NCBI RefSeq assembly: GCF_022230925.1
Contig: NZ_JAKKFH010000063.1
Span: 62,001 to 126,000 of the forward strand
DNA length: 64,000 bases
DNA from: Micromonospora alfalfae
Lineage (GTDB): Bacteria > Actinomycetota > Actinomycetes > Mycobacteriales > Micromonosporaceae
Reading direction: 5' to 3'
The notes under the pieces were generated by a model. That model was not told where the DNA came from. It ran no database searches and saw nothing but the letters and a program-made list of their open reading frames with translations. Position 1 is the first letter of the stretch. Every line of letters begins with the position of its first letter. A program made the position numbers and the translations under genes. Below, piece by piece: positions 33,900 through 42,234 of the stretch.

Positions 33900-35387
33900 A
33901 TGCTGTTCGGTGTGGCGGAGCCGGAGTTGGTGGACGTGGTGGTGGTCGGGCTCGGGGTCGGCGGCGAGGAGGTGGCTGAGCGGCTTGCCGAGGCCGGCCT
34001 GAGCGTCGTCGGCGTCGAACGGGATCTCGTCGGCGGGGAGTGCCCGTACTGGGGCTGCATCCCGAGCAAGATGATGATCAGAGCGGCCAACGCGCTCGCC
34101 GAGGCTCGCCGGGTCGACGGGCTCGCCGGGACGGCGCAGGTCCAACCCGACTGGGCGCCGGTGGCGAAGCGGATCCGCGAGGAAGCCACCGACACCTGGG
34201 ACGACACGGTCGCGGCGGAGCGGTTCGTCGGCAAGGGTGGCCGGCTCGTGCGGGGCAGCGGCCGGCTCGACGGTCCGCGCCGGGTCCGCGTCGGCGACCA
34301 GATGTTCGAGGCCCGACACGGGGTGGTGCTGGGCACCGGCACCCGACCGTCGGTGCCGCCGATCGACGGCCTGGCCGACACGCCGTACTGGACCAACCAC
34401 CAGGCGATCGAGGTCGAGGAGCTGCCGCAGTCGCTGCTCGTGCTGGGTGGCGGCGCGATCGGCCTGGAGTTGGCGCAGGTCTTCGCCCGCTTCGGGGTCC
34501 GGGTCACGGTGGTCGAGGCGCTCGACCGGGTGCTGGCCATCGAGGAACCCGAGGCGTCCGAGGTCGCCGCCGCGGCGCTGCGCGCCGACGGCGTGGAGAT
34601 CCACACCGGGGTACGCGCGGAACGGGTCGAACACGACGGGACCAGGTTCACACTGCACGGTGGCGGCGGCGCGGAGTTCACCGCCGACCGGCTGCTGGTG
34701 GTGACCGGGCGCAAGGCCCACCTGGCCGAGCTGGGCCTGGACACGATCGGCCTGGACGCCAGCCAGCGTTACCTCCCGGTCGACGACCGTCTGCACGTCA
34801 CCGACCACGTCTGGGCGGTCGGCGACATCACCGGCGAGGGTGCCTTCACGCACATCGCCATGTACCAGGCGGGGATCGTGATCGCCGACATCCTGGCCCG
34901 CGCCCGGCAGGCGAACGCGGGGGCGGACGCCAGCGGCACCTCCAGCGTGGTCGGCGGAGCGATGGGCGCGTCCAGCTCGCTGGCCGCCAGCGGATCGAGC
35001 GGCTCAGCCGGCACTATCCCGCGAGCCGACTACCGCGCGCTGCCCCGGGTGACCTTCACCGATCCCGAGATCGGCGCGGTCGGGCTCACCGAACAGCAGG
35101 CCCGCGAACGCGGCATCAACGTGCAGGTGGGTTTCACCAAGCTCGGCAGCTCGACCCGCGGCTGGATCCACCGGGTCGGCGACGACGGGTTCATCAAGCT
35201 CGTGGCGGACGCCGACCAGGGCGTGCTGATCGGCGCCACCTCGGTCGGCCCGGCCGGCGGTGAGGTGCTGTCCGCGCTGGTGGTGGCGGTGCACGCGGCG
35301 GTTCCGTTGAGTCAGCTCCGGCACATGATCTACGCGTACCCGACCTTCCACCGGGCCATCGAGTCCGCGTTGCACGACCTGTCCTGA
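33900..35387 (+). CDS. Class I pyridine nucleotide-disulfide oxidoreductase (Lpd/MerA-like)
   Basis: 495 residues from the ATG at 33900; GTG at 33912 (MAEPELVD) is an equally good start. FAD loop VVVGLGVGGEEVAERLAEAG, redox disulphide C48-PYWG-C53 in GGECPYWGCIPSK, NAD(P) loop VLGGGAIGLELAQVFARFG, and AVGDITGEGAFTHIAMYQAG for FAD. A Ser/Gly/Ala-rich insert of about 38 residues (near 338-375) interrupts the linker to the dimer domain. The C-terminal motif is YAYPTFHRAIE instead of HxHPTxSE, so the lipoamide His-Glu pair is missing. Substrate unknown; not a true Lpd. Confidence 0.87.
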   Translation: MLFGVAEPELVDVVVVGLGVGGEEVAERLAEAGLSVVGVERDLVGGECPYWGCIPSKMMIRAANALAEARRVDGLAGTAQVQPDWAPVAKRIREEATDTWDDTVAAERFVGKGGRLVRGSGRLDGPRRVRVGDQMFEARHGVVLGTGTRPSVPPIDGLADTPYWTNHQAIEVEELPQSLLVLGGGAIGLELAQVFARFGVRVTVVEALDRVLAIEEPEASEVAAAALRADGVEIHTGVRAERVEHDGTRFTLHGGGGAEFTADRLLVVTGRKAHLAELGLDTIGLDASQRYLPVDDRLHVTDHVWAVGDITGEGAFTHIAMYQAGIVIADILARARQANAGADASGTSSVVGGAMGASSSLAASGSSGSAGTIPRADYRALPRVTFTDPEIGAVGLTEQQARERGINVQVGFTKLGSSTRGWIHRVGDDGFIKLVADADQGVLIGATSVGPAGGEVLSALVVAVHAAVPLSQLRHMIYAYPTFHRAIESALHDLS

Positions 35388-35458
35388 CCCCAGCCCGCCC
35401 CCAAGACCCCTGGCAATGCCGTGCGCCCTGCGACGCCCCGCGCGCTGCGGCTGGGCAT

Positions 35459-35533
35459 GATCCACTCGCGTTTCAGGAAGTCGGGGTGTCCGGGGCATTG
35501 GAACCCCGCGATTTCACTGAAACCGAGTCGATC
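35459..35533. repeat. Dispersed 75-nt nested palindrome, copy C
   Basis: GATCCACTCGCGTTTCAGGA at the left and GAAACCGAGTCGATC at the right (35519-35533). Inner CGGGGT pairs with ACCCCG. Left arm equals copy A, right arm resembles copy B. Confidence 0.85.
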
Positions 35534-35669
35534 ATGGCCGCCTGCGTTGTGGTGTGGCAGGTGGCGGAGGTCGGAATGGTCGGCGGTGGGAAGAATGCGG
35601 CAGCCGGCCAGCAAACGACGGGCAGATTGCTGTTCATTTCTTTCATTCAGGTGACGTACGATTGCGACC

Positions 35670-36674
35670 GTGACCAAGCGGTTGACTGAAGTTGCCAAGA
35701 AGGCGGGCGTCAGCGAGGCCACCGTCAGCCGGGTGCTCAACGGCCGCGACGGGGTCTCCGAGGCGACGCGCACCGCCGTGCTCACGGCGCTGGACGTGCT
35801 CGGTTACGAGCGGCCGACAAAGCTGCGCGGCGAACGCGCCCGGCTGGTCGGGCTGGTGCTGCCCGAGTTGCAGAACCCGATCTTCCCGGCGCTGGCCGAG
35901 GTGGTCACCGGCACTCTCGCTCAGCGCGGCTACACCCCGGCGCTCTGTGCCCGGACCATCGGCGGGGTCTCCGAAATGGACTATGTGGAGATGCTCCTCG
36001 ACCACCAGGTCTCCGGGGTGATCTTCGCCGGTGGCTCGTACGCGCTCGCCGACGCCCGACACGACCACTACCGTCGACTGACCGAGCGGGGGCTTCCGGT
36101 CGTGCTGGTCAACGCCGGTGTGGACGAGCTGGGATTCCCCCGGGTCTCCACTGACGACGCGGTGGCGGTCGAGCAGGCGTACGGGCACCTGCGCTCGCTC
36201 GGGCACGAACGGATCGGCATGGTGCTCGGCCCGGAGGGGCACGTGCCGTCGCGGCGCAAGCTCGACGCGATGGTCCAGGCTGCCGGCTGGGACGAGGGCG
36301 ACGCCGAGTGCGTCGAGCGTTCCAGCTTCTCGATGGAGGGGGCGCGGGTCGCCGCCACGAAGTTGGTCGAGCGGGGCGTGACAGGCATCATCTGCGCCAG
36401 CGACGTGCTCGCGTTGGGCACGATCCGGGCGGCCCGACGGTTGGGGCGGTCAGTGCCGGCCGACGTGTCGGTGGTGGGTTTCGACGACTCCGCCTTCATG
36501 ACGTGCACCGATCCGCCGTTGACCACTGTGCGGCAGCCGATCGAGACGATGGGGCAGGCCGCGGTGGATCTGCTGGTCACCCAGATCGAGGGTGCCGGCG
36601 TCCTTCAGGACGAGCTGCTGTTCGAGCCGGAGTTGGTGGTGCGGGGCTCCACCGCACCCGCCCCCGGCCGCTAG
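35670..36674 (+). CDS. LacI-family transcriptional regulator of the alpha-glucan locus
   Basis: 334 residues, GTG at 35670. LacI helix-turn-helix RLTEVAKKAGVSEATVSRVLNGRDGVS at 4-30 and hinge YERPTKLRGERARLVGLVLPEL. The effector domain is of the ribose/galactose-binding type (LQNPIFPALAEVV, GVIFAGGS, IGMVLGPEGHVPSRRKLDAM, SDVLALGTIRAARRLGRSVPADVSVVGFDDS, ending LFEPELVVRGST). Located directly upstream of a sugar ABC operon on the same strand, so it most likely represses that operon until an oligosaccharide binds. Confidence 0.93.
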   Translation: MTKRLTEVAKKAGVSEATVSRVLNGRDGVSEATRTAVLTALDVLGYERPTKLRGERARLVGLVLPELQNPIFPALAEVVTGTLAQRGYTPALCARTIGGVSEMDYVEMLLDHQVSGVIFAGGSYALADARHDHYRRLTERGLPVVLVNAGVDELGFPRVSTDDAVAVEQAYGHLRSLGHERIGMVLGPEGHVPSRRKLDAMVQAAGWDEGDAECVERSSFSMEGARVAATKLVERGVTGIICASDVLALGTIRAARRLGRSVPADVSVVGFDDSAFMTCTDPPLTTVRQPIETMGQAAVDLLVTQIEGAGVLQDELLFEPELVVRGSTAPAPGR

Positions 36675-37006
36675 GCACCACACCGAACGACGCTTCGGCC
36701 GTCGACCGCCTCTCGCGGTCGGCGGCCGTTTTCGTCGTTGCTGGACCCGGTCGCCATCGACAGAGCCGAATGATCGGCCATAAGGGATCAATAGTGGCAA
36801 ACAGGGCCGCTTTCAGAACCTTGCCAACATCTATCGTCATCACGTCGTGTCCTTTCGCCACAGGGTCGATACCTTGCCGAAATGAGTCGGCCTCGCTACA
36901 GTGACTCCACTCACACCTGGCTCCGACGCAGCTACTGGGCGTCAGGTCGTATCACCGCAGATCAGCGAAGGTCATTGGAGACACCCGTTCCCGAAGGGAT
37001 GGACAG
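36675..37006. other. Intergenic region upstream of the binding-protein gene
   Basis: 332 bases holding the LacI terminator (36697-36732), then a leader without a supported gene. GCCGA-6 nt-TCGGC at 36876-36891 is the clearest small palindrome and a weak operator candidate. No canonical LacI operator core (ACGCGT-like or GCGCTT-like palindrome) was seen. Confidence 0.4.
36697..36732 (+). terminator. Terminator after the LacI gene
   Basis: GGCCGTCGACCGC / GCGGTCGGCGGCC, a 13-bp stem with one T-G pair, then GTTTTC. Good intrinsic-terminator shape. Confidence 0.75.
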
Positions 37007-38386
37007 ATGTCCGTACCGCAATACCGAAAGGCTGCGGCGGTTGCGCTCGTGGCCGGCCTGGGGCTCAGCCTCACGGCGTGCTCCACGAAGAGTGACGACA
37101 AGGGCTCGAACGCAGCTGGCAAGGTCACCATCACTGTCGACTGCCAGCCGGTCGGCGCCCAGAAAGAGCTGTTGAAGAACTGGAACGACGACGTCGCCGA
37201 GTTCCAGAAGCAGAACCCGGACATCACCATCAAGAGCGTCAGCGTCGGCGAGCAGTGCAACAACCCGCCGGACTTCACCGCCCGCCTCGCCGGTGGCACC
37301 GTTACCGACGTCTTCTACGGGTACATGACCGATCTCCAGCAGGTGCTCGACTCCGGTCAGGCGATGGACATCAGCCAGCACGTCAACAAGGACGCGATCC
37401 CGACCTGGGAGAGCGTCGACCCGGCGCTCAAGGAGGTCTTCACCGACGGAGGCAAGCTCTACGCCGTTCCGGTGAAGAACTACTCGATGGGCCTGGTCTA
37501 CAACAAGGTGCTGTTCCAGCAGGCCGGGCTGGACGTGAACAACCCGCCGAAGACCTGGGCCGACGTTCGGACCGCCGCCAAGAAGATCTCCGCGCTCGGC
37601 AACGGCATCGCCGGCTACTCGGAGTACAGCGCCGGAAACACCGGCGGCTGGCACTTCACCTCCCTGCTCTACTCGCAGGGTGGCCGGGTGCTCACCGAGG
37701 ACGGCAAGAAGGCCGACTTCAACAACCCAATGGGCAAGCAGGTCCTGCAGAACCTCAAGGACATGCGGTACGGCGACAACAGCATGGGCGCCCGTCAGCT
37801 GCTCCAGTGGGGTGACCTGCTGACGAACGCCGGCGCGGGCAAGGTCGGCATGTTCATCGGCGCGCCGGACGCCACCCAGGCGATCGTCAGCCAGTTCCAG
37901 GGCAAGTTCCAGGACTGGGCGATGGCTCCGCTGCCCGGCCAGGACGGCGCGGCGAAGGGCACGCTCGGTGGTGGCGAGGGCTACTTCTTCAAGAAGGACC
38001 TCACCCCCGAGCAGGTCAAGGCCGGCCTGAAGTGGATCGCGTACCAGAAACTCACCCCGGGTAAGGGCCAGTTCGACTACGTCCGGGCCAAGCCGCAGAA
38101 CTACCCGGTCGGTCTGCCCCAGCCGCTGCTCTTCGCCAACGGCAGTGACGCGCAGAAGCAGGAGTTGGAGCTGCGCAAGGCGAACGCGAACGTCGACACT
38201 ACGAACTTCGCGCTCTTCGAGGCGACCCCGGTCCCGATCAAGGGTGAGCCGCGCAACGCCCAGGCGGTCTACGCGGTGCTCGACGCGGCGATGTCGGGTG
38301 TGCTGACCAACCCGAACTCGAACATCGACGCGCTGCTCAAGACCGCCGAGGAGAAGGTCAACCAGCTCCTCGCCGCCGAGAGCTGA
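37007..38386 (+). CDS. Sugar ABC transporter substrate-binding lipoprotein (MalE type)
   Basis: 459 residues, ATG at 37007 after AGGGA. Lipobox SLTAC with C25. Extracellular solute-binding family 1 fold: VTITVDCQPVGAQKELLKNW, ARLAGGTVTDVFYGYMTDLQQVLD, LYAVPVKNYSMGLVYNKVLFQQAGLD, GKVGMFIGAPDATQAIV. Captures oligosaccharide outside the membrane for the two permeases downstream. A hairpin at 38395 separates it from the permeases. Ligand by context: alpha-1,3- or other alpha-gluco-oligosaccharides. Confidence 0.94.
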   Translation: MSVPQYRKAAAVALVAGLGLSLTACSTKSDDKGSNAAGKVTITVDCQPVGAQKELLKNWNDDVAEFQKQNPDITIKSVSVGEQCNNPPDFTARLAGGTVTDVFYGYMTDLQQVLDSGQAMDISQHVNKDAIPTWESVDPALKEVFTDGGKLYAVPVKNYSMGLVYNKVLFQQAGLDVNNPPKTWADVRTAAKKISALGNGIAGYSEYSAGNTGGWHFTSLLYSQGGRVLTEDGKKADFNNPMGKQVLQNLKDMRYGDNSMGARQLLQWGDLLTNAGAGKVGMFIGAPDATQAIVSQFQGKFQDWAMAPLPGQDGAAKGTLGGGEGYFFKKDLTPEQVKAGLKWIAYQKLTPGKGQFDYVRAKPQNYPVGLPQPLLFANGSDAQKQELELRKANANVDTTNFALFEATPVPIKGEPRNAQAVYAVLDAAMSGVLTNPNSNIDALLKTAEEKVNQLLAAES

Positions 38387-38394
38387 CCGATCGT

Positions 38395-38425
38395 GTGGGG
38401 GTCGGGACGCCGACCCGACCCCCAC
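38395..38425 (+). terminator. Intra-operon hairpin after the binding-protein gene
   Basis: Perfect 12-bp stem GTGGGGGTCGGG / CCCGACCCCCAC with a 7-base loop, 8 bases past the stop. Such hairpins commonly keep binding-protein mRNA more abundant than permease mRNA, by partial termination or 3' protection. Confidence 0.75.
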
Positions 38426-38472
38426 GCCACCTGCACCACATCTCGACGTCACCGACTCACCCAGGAGTTGCC

Positions 38473-39429
38473 TTGGCGATCACCACCGTCCCGGAGACCC
38501 CCAGGAAACCGGGCCGCCCGCCGTCGCCGTACTCGGCGAGGCCGCAGCGCACCAGCCTCGGCCGCAAGGTACGGGACAACCTCACCGGTCACGCGTTCCT
38601 GATCGGGGCGGTGCTCTGCTTCGTCGTCTTCTCCTGGTACCCGATGATCCGCGGCATCGTGATGAGCTTCCAGCGCACCCGGCGCGGCGAGACCACCTGG
38701 GTGGGCTGGGACAACTACTCCCGCATCATCGCCGACCCCAGCTTCTGGACGGCCTGGCAGAACACCTTCTACTTCACGGTCCTGGCGCTGGTCCTCGGGT
38801 ACGTGGTGCCGTTCTTCGTGGCGATCCTGCTCAACGAGTTCCGTCACGCCAAGGGGTACCTGCGGATCCTGGTCTACCTGCCGGTGATGCTGCCGCCGGC
38901 CTCGGCGCTGTTCCTCTTCAAGTTCTACGCGTACGACCCGAGCGAGGCAGGGCTGTTCAACGCGATCCTCAAGGCGCTGCACCTGCCCACCTCGCAGTGG
39001 ATGCAGTCGCCGGAGATGACGATGCCGGCCATGGTGGTCGCGTCGACCTGGATGAACATGGGCGGCGCGGTGCTCATCTACCTGGCGTCGTTGCAGAACA
39101 TCCCCGGTGAGCTCTACGAGGCCGCCGAGCTGGACGGCGCCGGGATCTGGCGCCGGATCGTGCACGTGACGATCCCGCAGACCCGGTTGATCCTCGCGCT
39201 CCTGGCGATGCTCCAGATCGTCGCCACCATGCAGCTCTTCATCGAGCCACTGATCCTCGCCAACGGCGCGGGCGCTGAGGACTCGGCGACCTCGGTGGCG
39301 TACCTCATCTATCAGCACGGGTTCTTCCAGAACGACCTCAACGGCGCCGCCGCGCTGGGCGTGATCATGCTCGTGGTGCTGGCCGGCTTCTCCGCCGTGT
39401 ACGTGCGGCTGACTGCGAAACAGGACTAG
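38473..39429 (+). CDS. Sugar ABC transporter permease (MalF type)
   Basis: 318 residues from the TTG at 38473, supported by AGGAG at 38463-38467; no ATG/GTG lies in a suitable place. Six predicted transmembrane helices (first FLIGAVLCFVVFSWYPMI). The EAA loop is EAAELDGAGIWRRIVHVTIP. The basic N-terminal 35 residues are cytoplasmic. Pairs with the next permease. Confidence 0.93.
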   Translation: MAITTVPETPRKPGRPPSPYSARPQRTSLGRKVRDNLTGHAFLIGAVLCFVVFSWYPMIRGIVMSFQRTRRGETTWVGWDNYSRIIADPSFWTAWQNTFYFTVLALVLGYVVPFFVAILLNEFRHAKGYLRILVYLPVMLPPASALFLFKFYAYDPSEAGLFNAILKALHLPTSQWMQSPEMTMPAMVVASTWMNMGGAVLIYLASLQNIPGELYEAAELDGAGIWRRIVHVTIPQTRLILALLAMLQIVATMQLFIEPLILANGAGAEDSATSVAYLIYQHGFFQNDLNGAAALGVIMLVVLAGFSAVYVRLTAKQD

Positions 39430-39440
39430 GACGGCGAGGA

Positions 39441-40328
39441 ATGGCACAGGATTCCGGAACCCGGACCCTCATCTCCCACTCCCAGCTGAGCCGGGGGCGC
39501 GGCAAGGTCATCTACTGGACGCTGCTGGTCGTCGTGGTGGCGGGGTTCACGCTGGTCTTCCTTGGCCCGCTCTACTGGATGGTCACCGGGGCGCTCAAGT
39601 CCGGCCAGGAGATCGCGCAGACCCCGCCGTCGCTGTTCCCGAAGGACCCACAGCCGCAGAACTACATCGACGCGTGGAACAACCTGGCCCTCGCCAAGCT
39701 GCTCTTCAACACCTTCTACTACGCGGTCGGCGCGGTGCTGTTCCAACTGGTCTTCGACACCGCAGCCGCGTACTCGCTGTCCAAGCTCCGACCGATCTTC
39801 GGCAACGTGATCCTCGCCCTGATGCTGGGGACGCTGATGATCCCGGCGATGGTCCTCATCGTTCCGCAGTACGTGACGGTGATCGACCTGCCGATCGTGC
39901 ACATCAACCTGCTGGACTCACCGTTCGCCATCTGGCTGCCCCTGGTCGCCAACGCGTTCAACATCTTCCTGCTGAAGCGGTTCTTCGACTCGATTCCGGA
40001 GGAGTTGATGGCGGCGGCCCTGATGGACGGGGCGACGTCGCTGCGGACGCTCTGGTCGATCATCCTGCCGCTGTCGCGTCCCATCCTCGGCGTAGTGTCG
40101 ATCTTCGCGGTGACGGCGGTCTGGAAGGACTTCCTCTGGCCGAAGCTGGTCATGCCCTCGCCCGAGACCCGGACGGTGAGCGTCGGCATCTACGCCTTCG
40201 CCGGTGGCACACCGATGAACGTGGTGATCGCCGCGTCGGTCATCGCCGCGATCCCGACAGTCATCATCTTCCTGATCTTCCAACGGAACATCATGTCCGG
40301 TCTGACCACGGGCAGCATCAAGGGCTGA
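39441..40328 (+). CDS. Sugar ABC transporter permease (MalG type)
   Basis: 295 residues, ATG at 39441, 11 bases after the first permease. Six helices; first VIYWTLLVVVVAGFTLVFLG. EAA loop EELMAAALMDGATSLRTLWS then IILPLSRP. No gene for an ATP-binding subunit follows; in actinomycetes many sugar importers share the ATPase MsiK encoded elsewhere, which fits here. Confidence 0.94.
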   Translation: MAQDSGTRTLISHSQLSRGRGKVIYWTLLVVVVAGFTLVFLGPLYWMVTGALKSGQEIAQTPPSLFPKDPQPQNYIDAWNNLALAKLLFNTFYYAVGAVLFQLVFDTAAAYSLSKLRPIFGNVILALMLGTLMIPAMVLIVPQYVTVIDLPIVHINLLDSPFAIWLPLVANAFNIFLLKRFFDSIPEELMAAALMDGATSLRTLWSIILPLSRPILGVVSIFAVTAVWKDFLWPKLVMPSPETRTVSVGIYAFAGGTPMNVVIAASVIAAIPTVIIFLIFQRNIMSGLTTGSIKG

Positions 40329-40350
40329 CCACCACCGCATCCGTCCGCGC

Positions 40351-40371
40351 GGCGAACAACGACAGTTCGCC
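40351..40371 (+). terminator. Small hairpin between permease and GH13 genes
   Basis: GGCGAAC-7 nt-GTTCGCC, perfect 7-bp stem. Could be a weak attenuator or an operator; no T-run. Confidence 0.35.
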
Positions 40372-40429
40372 CGACACATGACCAGGTCCGGCGAGTCCGC
40401 CGACGTACTGACGCAGAAAGCAGGTGCTC

Positions 40430-42091
40430 GTGTCCACAGCTGACAGAAGTCCGTGGTGGCGGGGAGCGGTGATCTACCAGGTGTATCCCCGGAGCTTCGC
40501 CGACGGCAACGGCGACGGCATCGGCGACATCGCCGGCATCCGGTCCCGGCTGAACCACCTGTCCGCGCTCGGCATCGACGCGATCTGGTTCAGTCCCTGG
40601 TACCCGTCCCCGATGGCGGACGCCGGCTACGACGTCTCCGACTACCGCGACATCGACCCGGTCTTCGGCACGCTGGCCGACGCGGAGGCGCTGATCGCCG
40701 AGGCGCACGAGCTGGGCATCCGGACCATCGTCGACGTGGTGCCCAACCACTGCTCCGACGCGCACCCCTGGTTCCAGGCCGCCCTCGCCGGCGGGCCCGA
40801 CGCGCCCGAACGGGACCTGTTCTGGTTCCGGCCCGGCCGAGGCCCCAACGGCGACGAGCGGCCCACCGACTGGATCGGCGAGTTCGGCGGGCCGACCTGG
40901 ACGCGCACCACCAACCCGGACGGCACCCCCGGCGACTGGTACCTGCACCTGTTCGCCCCGCAGCAGCCGGACCTCAACTGGGACCACCCCCGGGTGCGGG
41001 AGGAGTTCGAGGACATCCTGCGGTTCTGGTTCGACCGGGGGGTGGACGGCATCCGGATCGACTCGGCCGGGCTCCTGGTCAAGGACGCGACGCTGCCCGA
41101 GGTGCAGCCGGACCAGCCGCACCCGTTCCACGACCTCGACGGGGTACACGACATCTACCGGGGCTGGCGTCGGGTCGCCGACGAGTACGCCGACCGGGCG
41201 CTGATCGGTGAGGTGTGGCTGCCGGACCGGCAGCGGTTCGCCAACTACCTGCGCCCGGACGAGCTGCACGCGGCGTTCAACTTCGACTTCCTCGGCTGCG
41301 CGTGGGACGCCGCGGCGCTGCGGGAGAGCATCGACGGGACGCTGAGCGCGCACGCACCGGTCAACGCGCCGGCCACCTGGGTGCTCTCGAACCACGACGT
41401 CACCCGGCACGTCACCCGCTACGGTCGCGCGGACACCCGGTTCAGCTTCGCCGCCAAACGCGAGGGCATCCCCACCGACCTGGAGTTGGGCACCCGCCGG
41501 GCCCGCGCCGCCGCGCTGCTCTCACTGTCGCTGCCCGGTGCCGCCTACGTCTACCAGGGCGAGGAGCTGGGCCTCTACGAGGTCGAGGACATCCCGTACG
41601 CGATGCGACAGGACCCGATGTGGGAGCGGTCCGGCCGGATCGACCCCGGTCGGGACGGCTGCCGCGTACCGCTGCCGTGGGCCGGGGACGAACCGCCGTT
41701 CGAGTTCAGTCCCACTGGTGCCGCAGCGCCCTGGCTGCCGCAGCCGGCCGACTGGAAGGACCGGACGGCCAGCGCGCAGACCGGCGACTCGGCCTCGATG
41801 CTGGAGCTGTACCGGGCGGCGATCCAGGCCCGAAGGGCCGACCCGGCGCTCGGTGACGGTGAGCTGACCTGGTTGCCCGCCCCGGACGGGGTGCTGGCGT
41901 TCAGCCGCGGCGGGGGTGGCTTCACCTGCCTGGTCAACCTGTCCGCCGCGCCGGTGACGATGCCAGCTCAGGGGGAGTTGCTGCTGGCCAGCGGGCCGCT
42001 CGACGACGGGTTGCTGCCGTCCGACACAGCGGTCTGGCTGCGTACCGCTGAAGTCACCGACGGGCCGCGCGGGGCGGACGGCCCGGCCTGA
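40430..42091 (+). CDS. GH13 alpha-glucosidase
   Basis: 553 residues from the GTG at 40430 (a GTG at 40424 is less well spaced from AGCAGG). No signal peptide, so cytoplasmic. (beta/alpha)8 motifs: GIDAIWFSPWYPSPMADAGYDVSDY, DVVPNHCSD, nucleophile D211 in GVDGIRIDSAG, acid/base E261 in LIGEVWL, D323 in SNHDVTRH, and YQGEELGL. Oligo-1,6-glucosidase/alpha-glucosidase subfamily layout. Would hydrolyse imported gluco-oligosaccharides. Last gene of the ABC operon before a strong terminator. Confidence 0.94.
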   Translation: MSTADRSPWWRGAVIYQVYPRSFADGNGDGIGDIAGIRSRLNHLSALGIDAIWFSPWYPSPMADAGYDVSDYRDIDPVFGTLADAEALIAEAHELGIRTIVDVVPNHCSDAHPWFQAALAGGPDAPERDLFWFRPGRGPNGDERPTDWIGEFGGPTWTRTTNPDGTPGDWYLHLFAPQQPDLNWDHPRVREEFEDILRFWFDRGVDGIRIDSAGLLVKDATLPEVQPDQPHPFHDLDGVHDIYRGWRRVADEYADRALIGEVWLPDRQRFANYLRPDELHAAFNFDFLGCAWDAAALRESIDGTLSAHAPVNAPATWVLSNHDVTRHVTRYGRADTRFSFAAKREGIPTDLELGTRRARAAALLSLSLPGAAYVYQGEELGLYEVEDIPYAMRQDPMWERSGRIDPGRDGCRVPLPWAGDEPPFEFSPTGAAAPWLPQPADWKDRTASAQTGDSASMLELYRAAIQARRADPALGDGELTWLPAPDGVLAFSRGGGGFTCLVNLSAAPVTMPAQGELLLASGPLDDGLLPSDTAVWLRTAEVTDGPRGADGPA

Positions 42092-42107
42092 CCTGACTCT
42101 GCCCGCC

Positions 42108-42143
42108 GTGGTGCCGGCGGCCCGTCCCGGCCGCCGGCACCAC
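42108..42143 (+). terminator. Strong terminator after the GH13 gene
   Basis: Perfect 15-bp stem GTGGTGCCGGCGGCC / GGCCGCCGGCACCAC with a 6-base loop. The following GH87 gene, 92 bases away, therefore probably has its own promoter. Confidence 0.8.
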
Positions 42144-42234
42144 GCCACCAAGAAGGGAGAACCGAGGGGGGACGCGCGACACCGCACCGACACGGGGGGA
42201 TCTGGCCTGCCTGACGAAAGGGAGAGCGCAGCTC

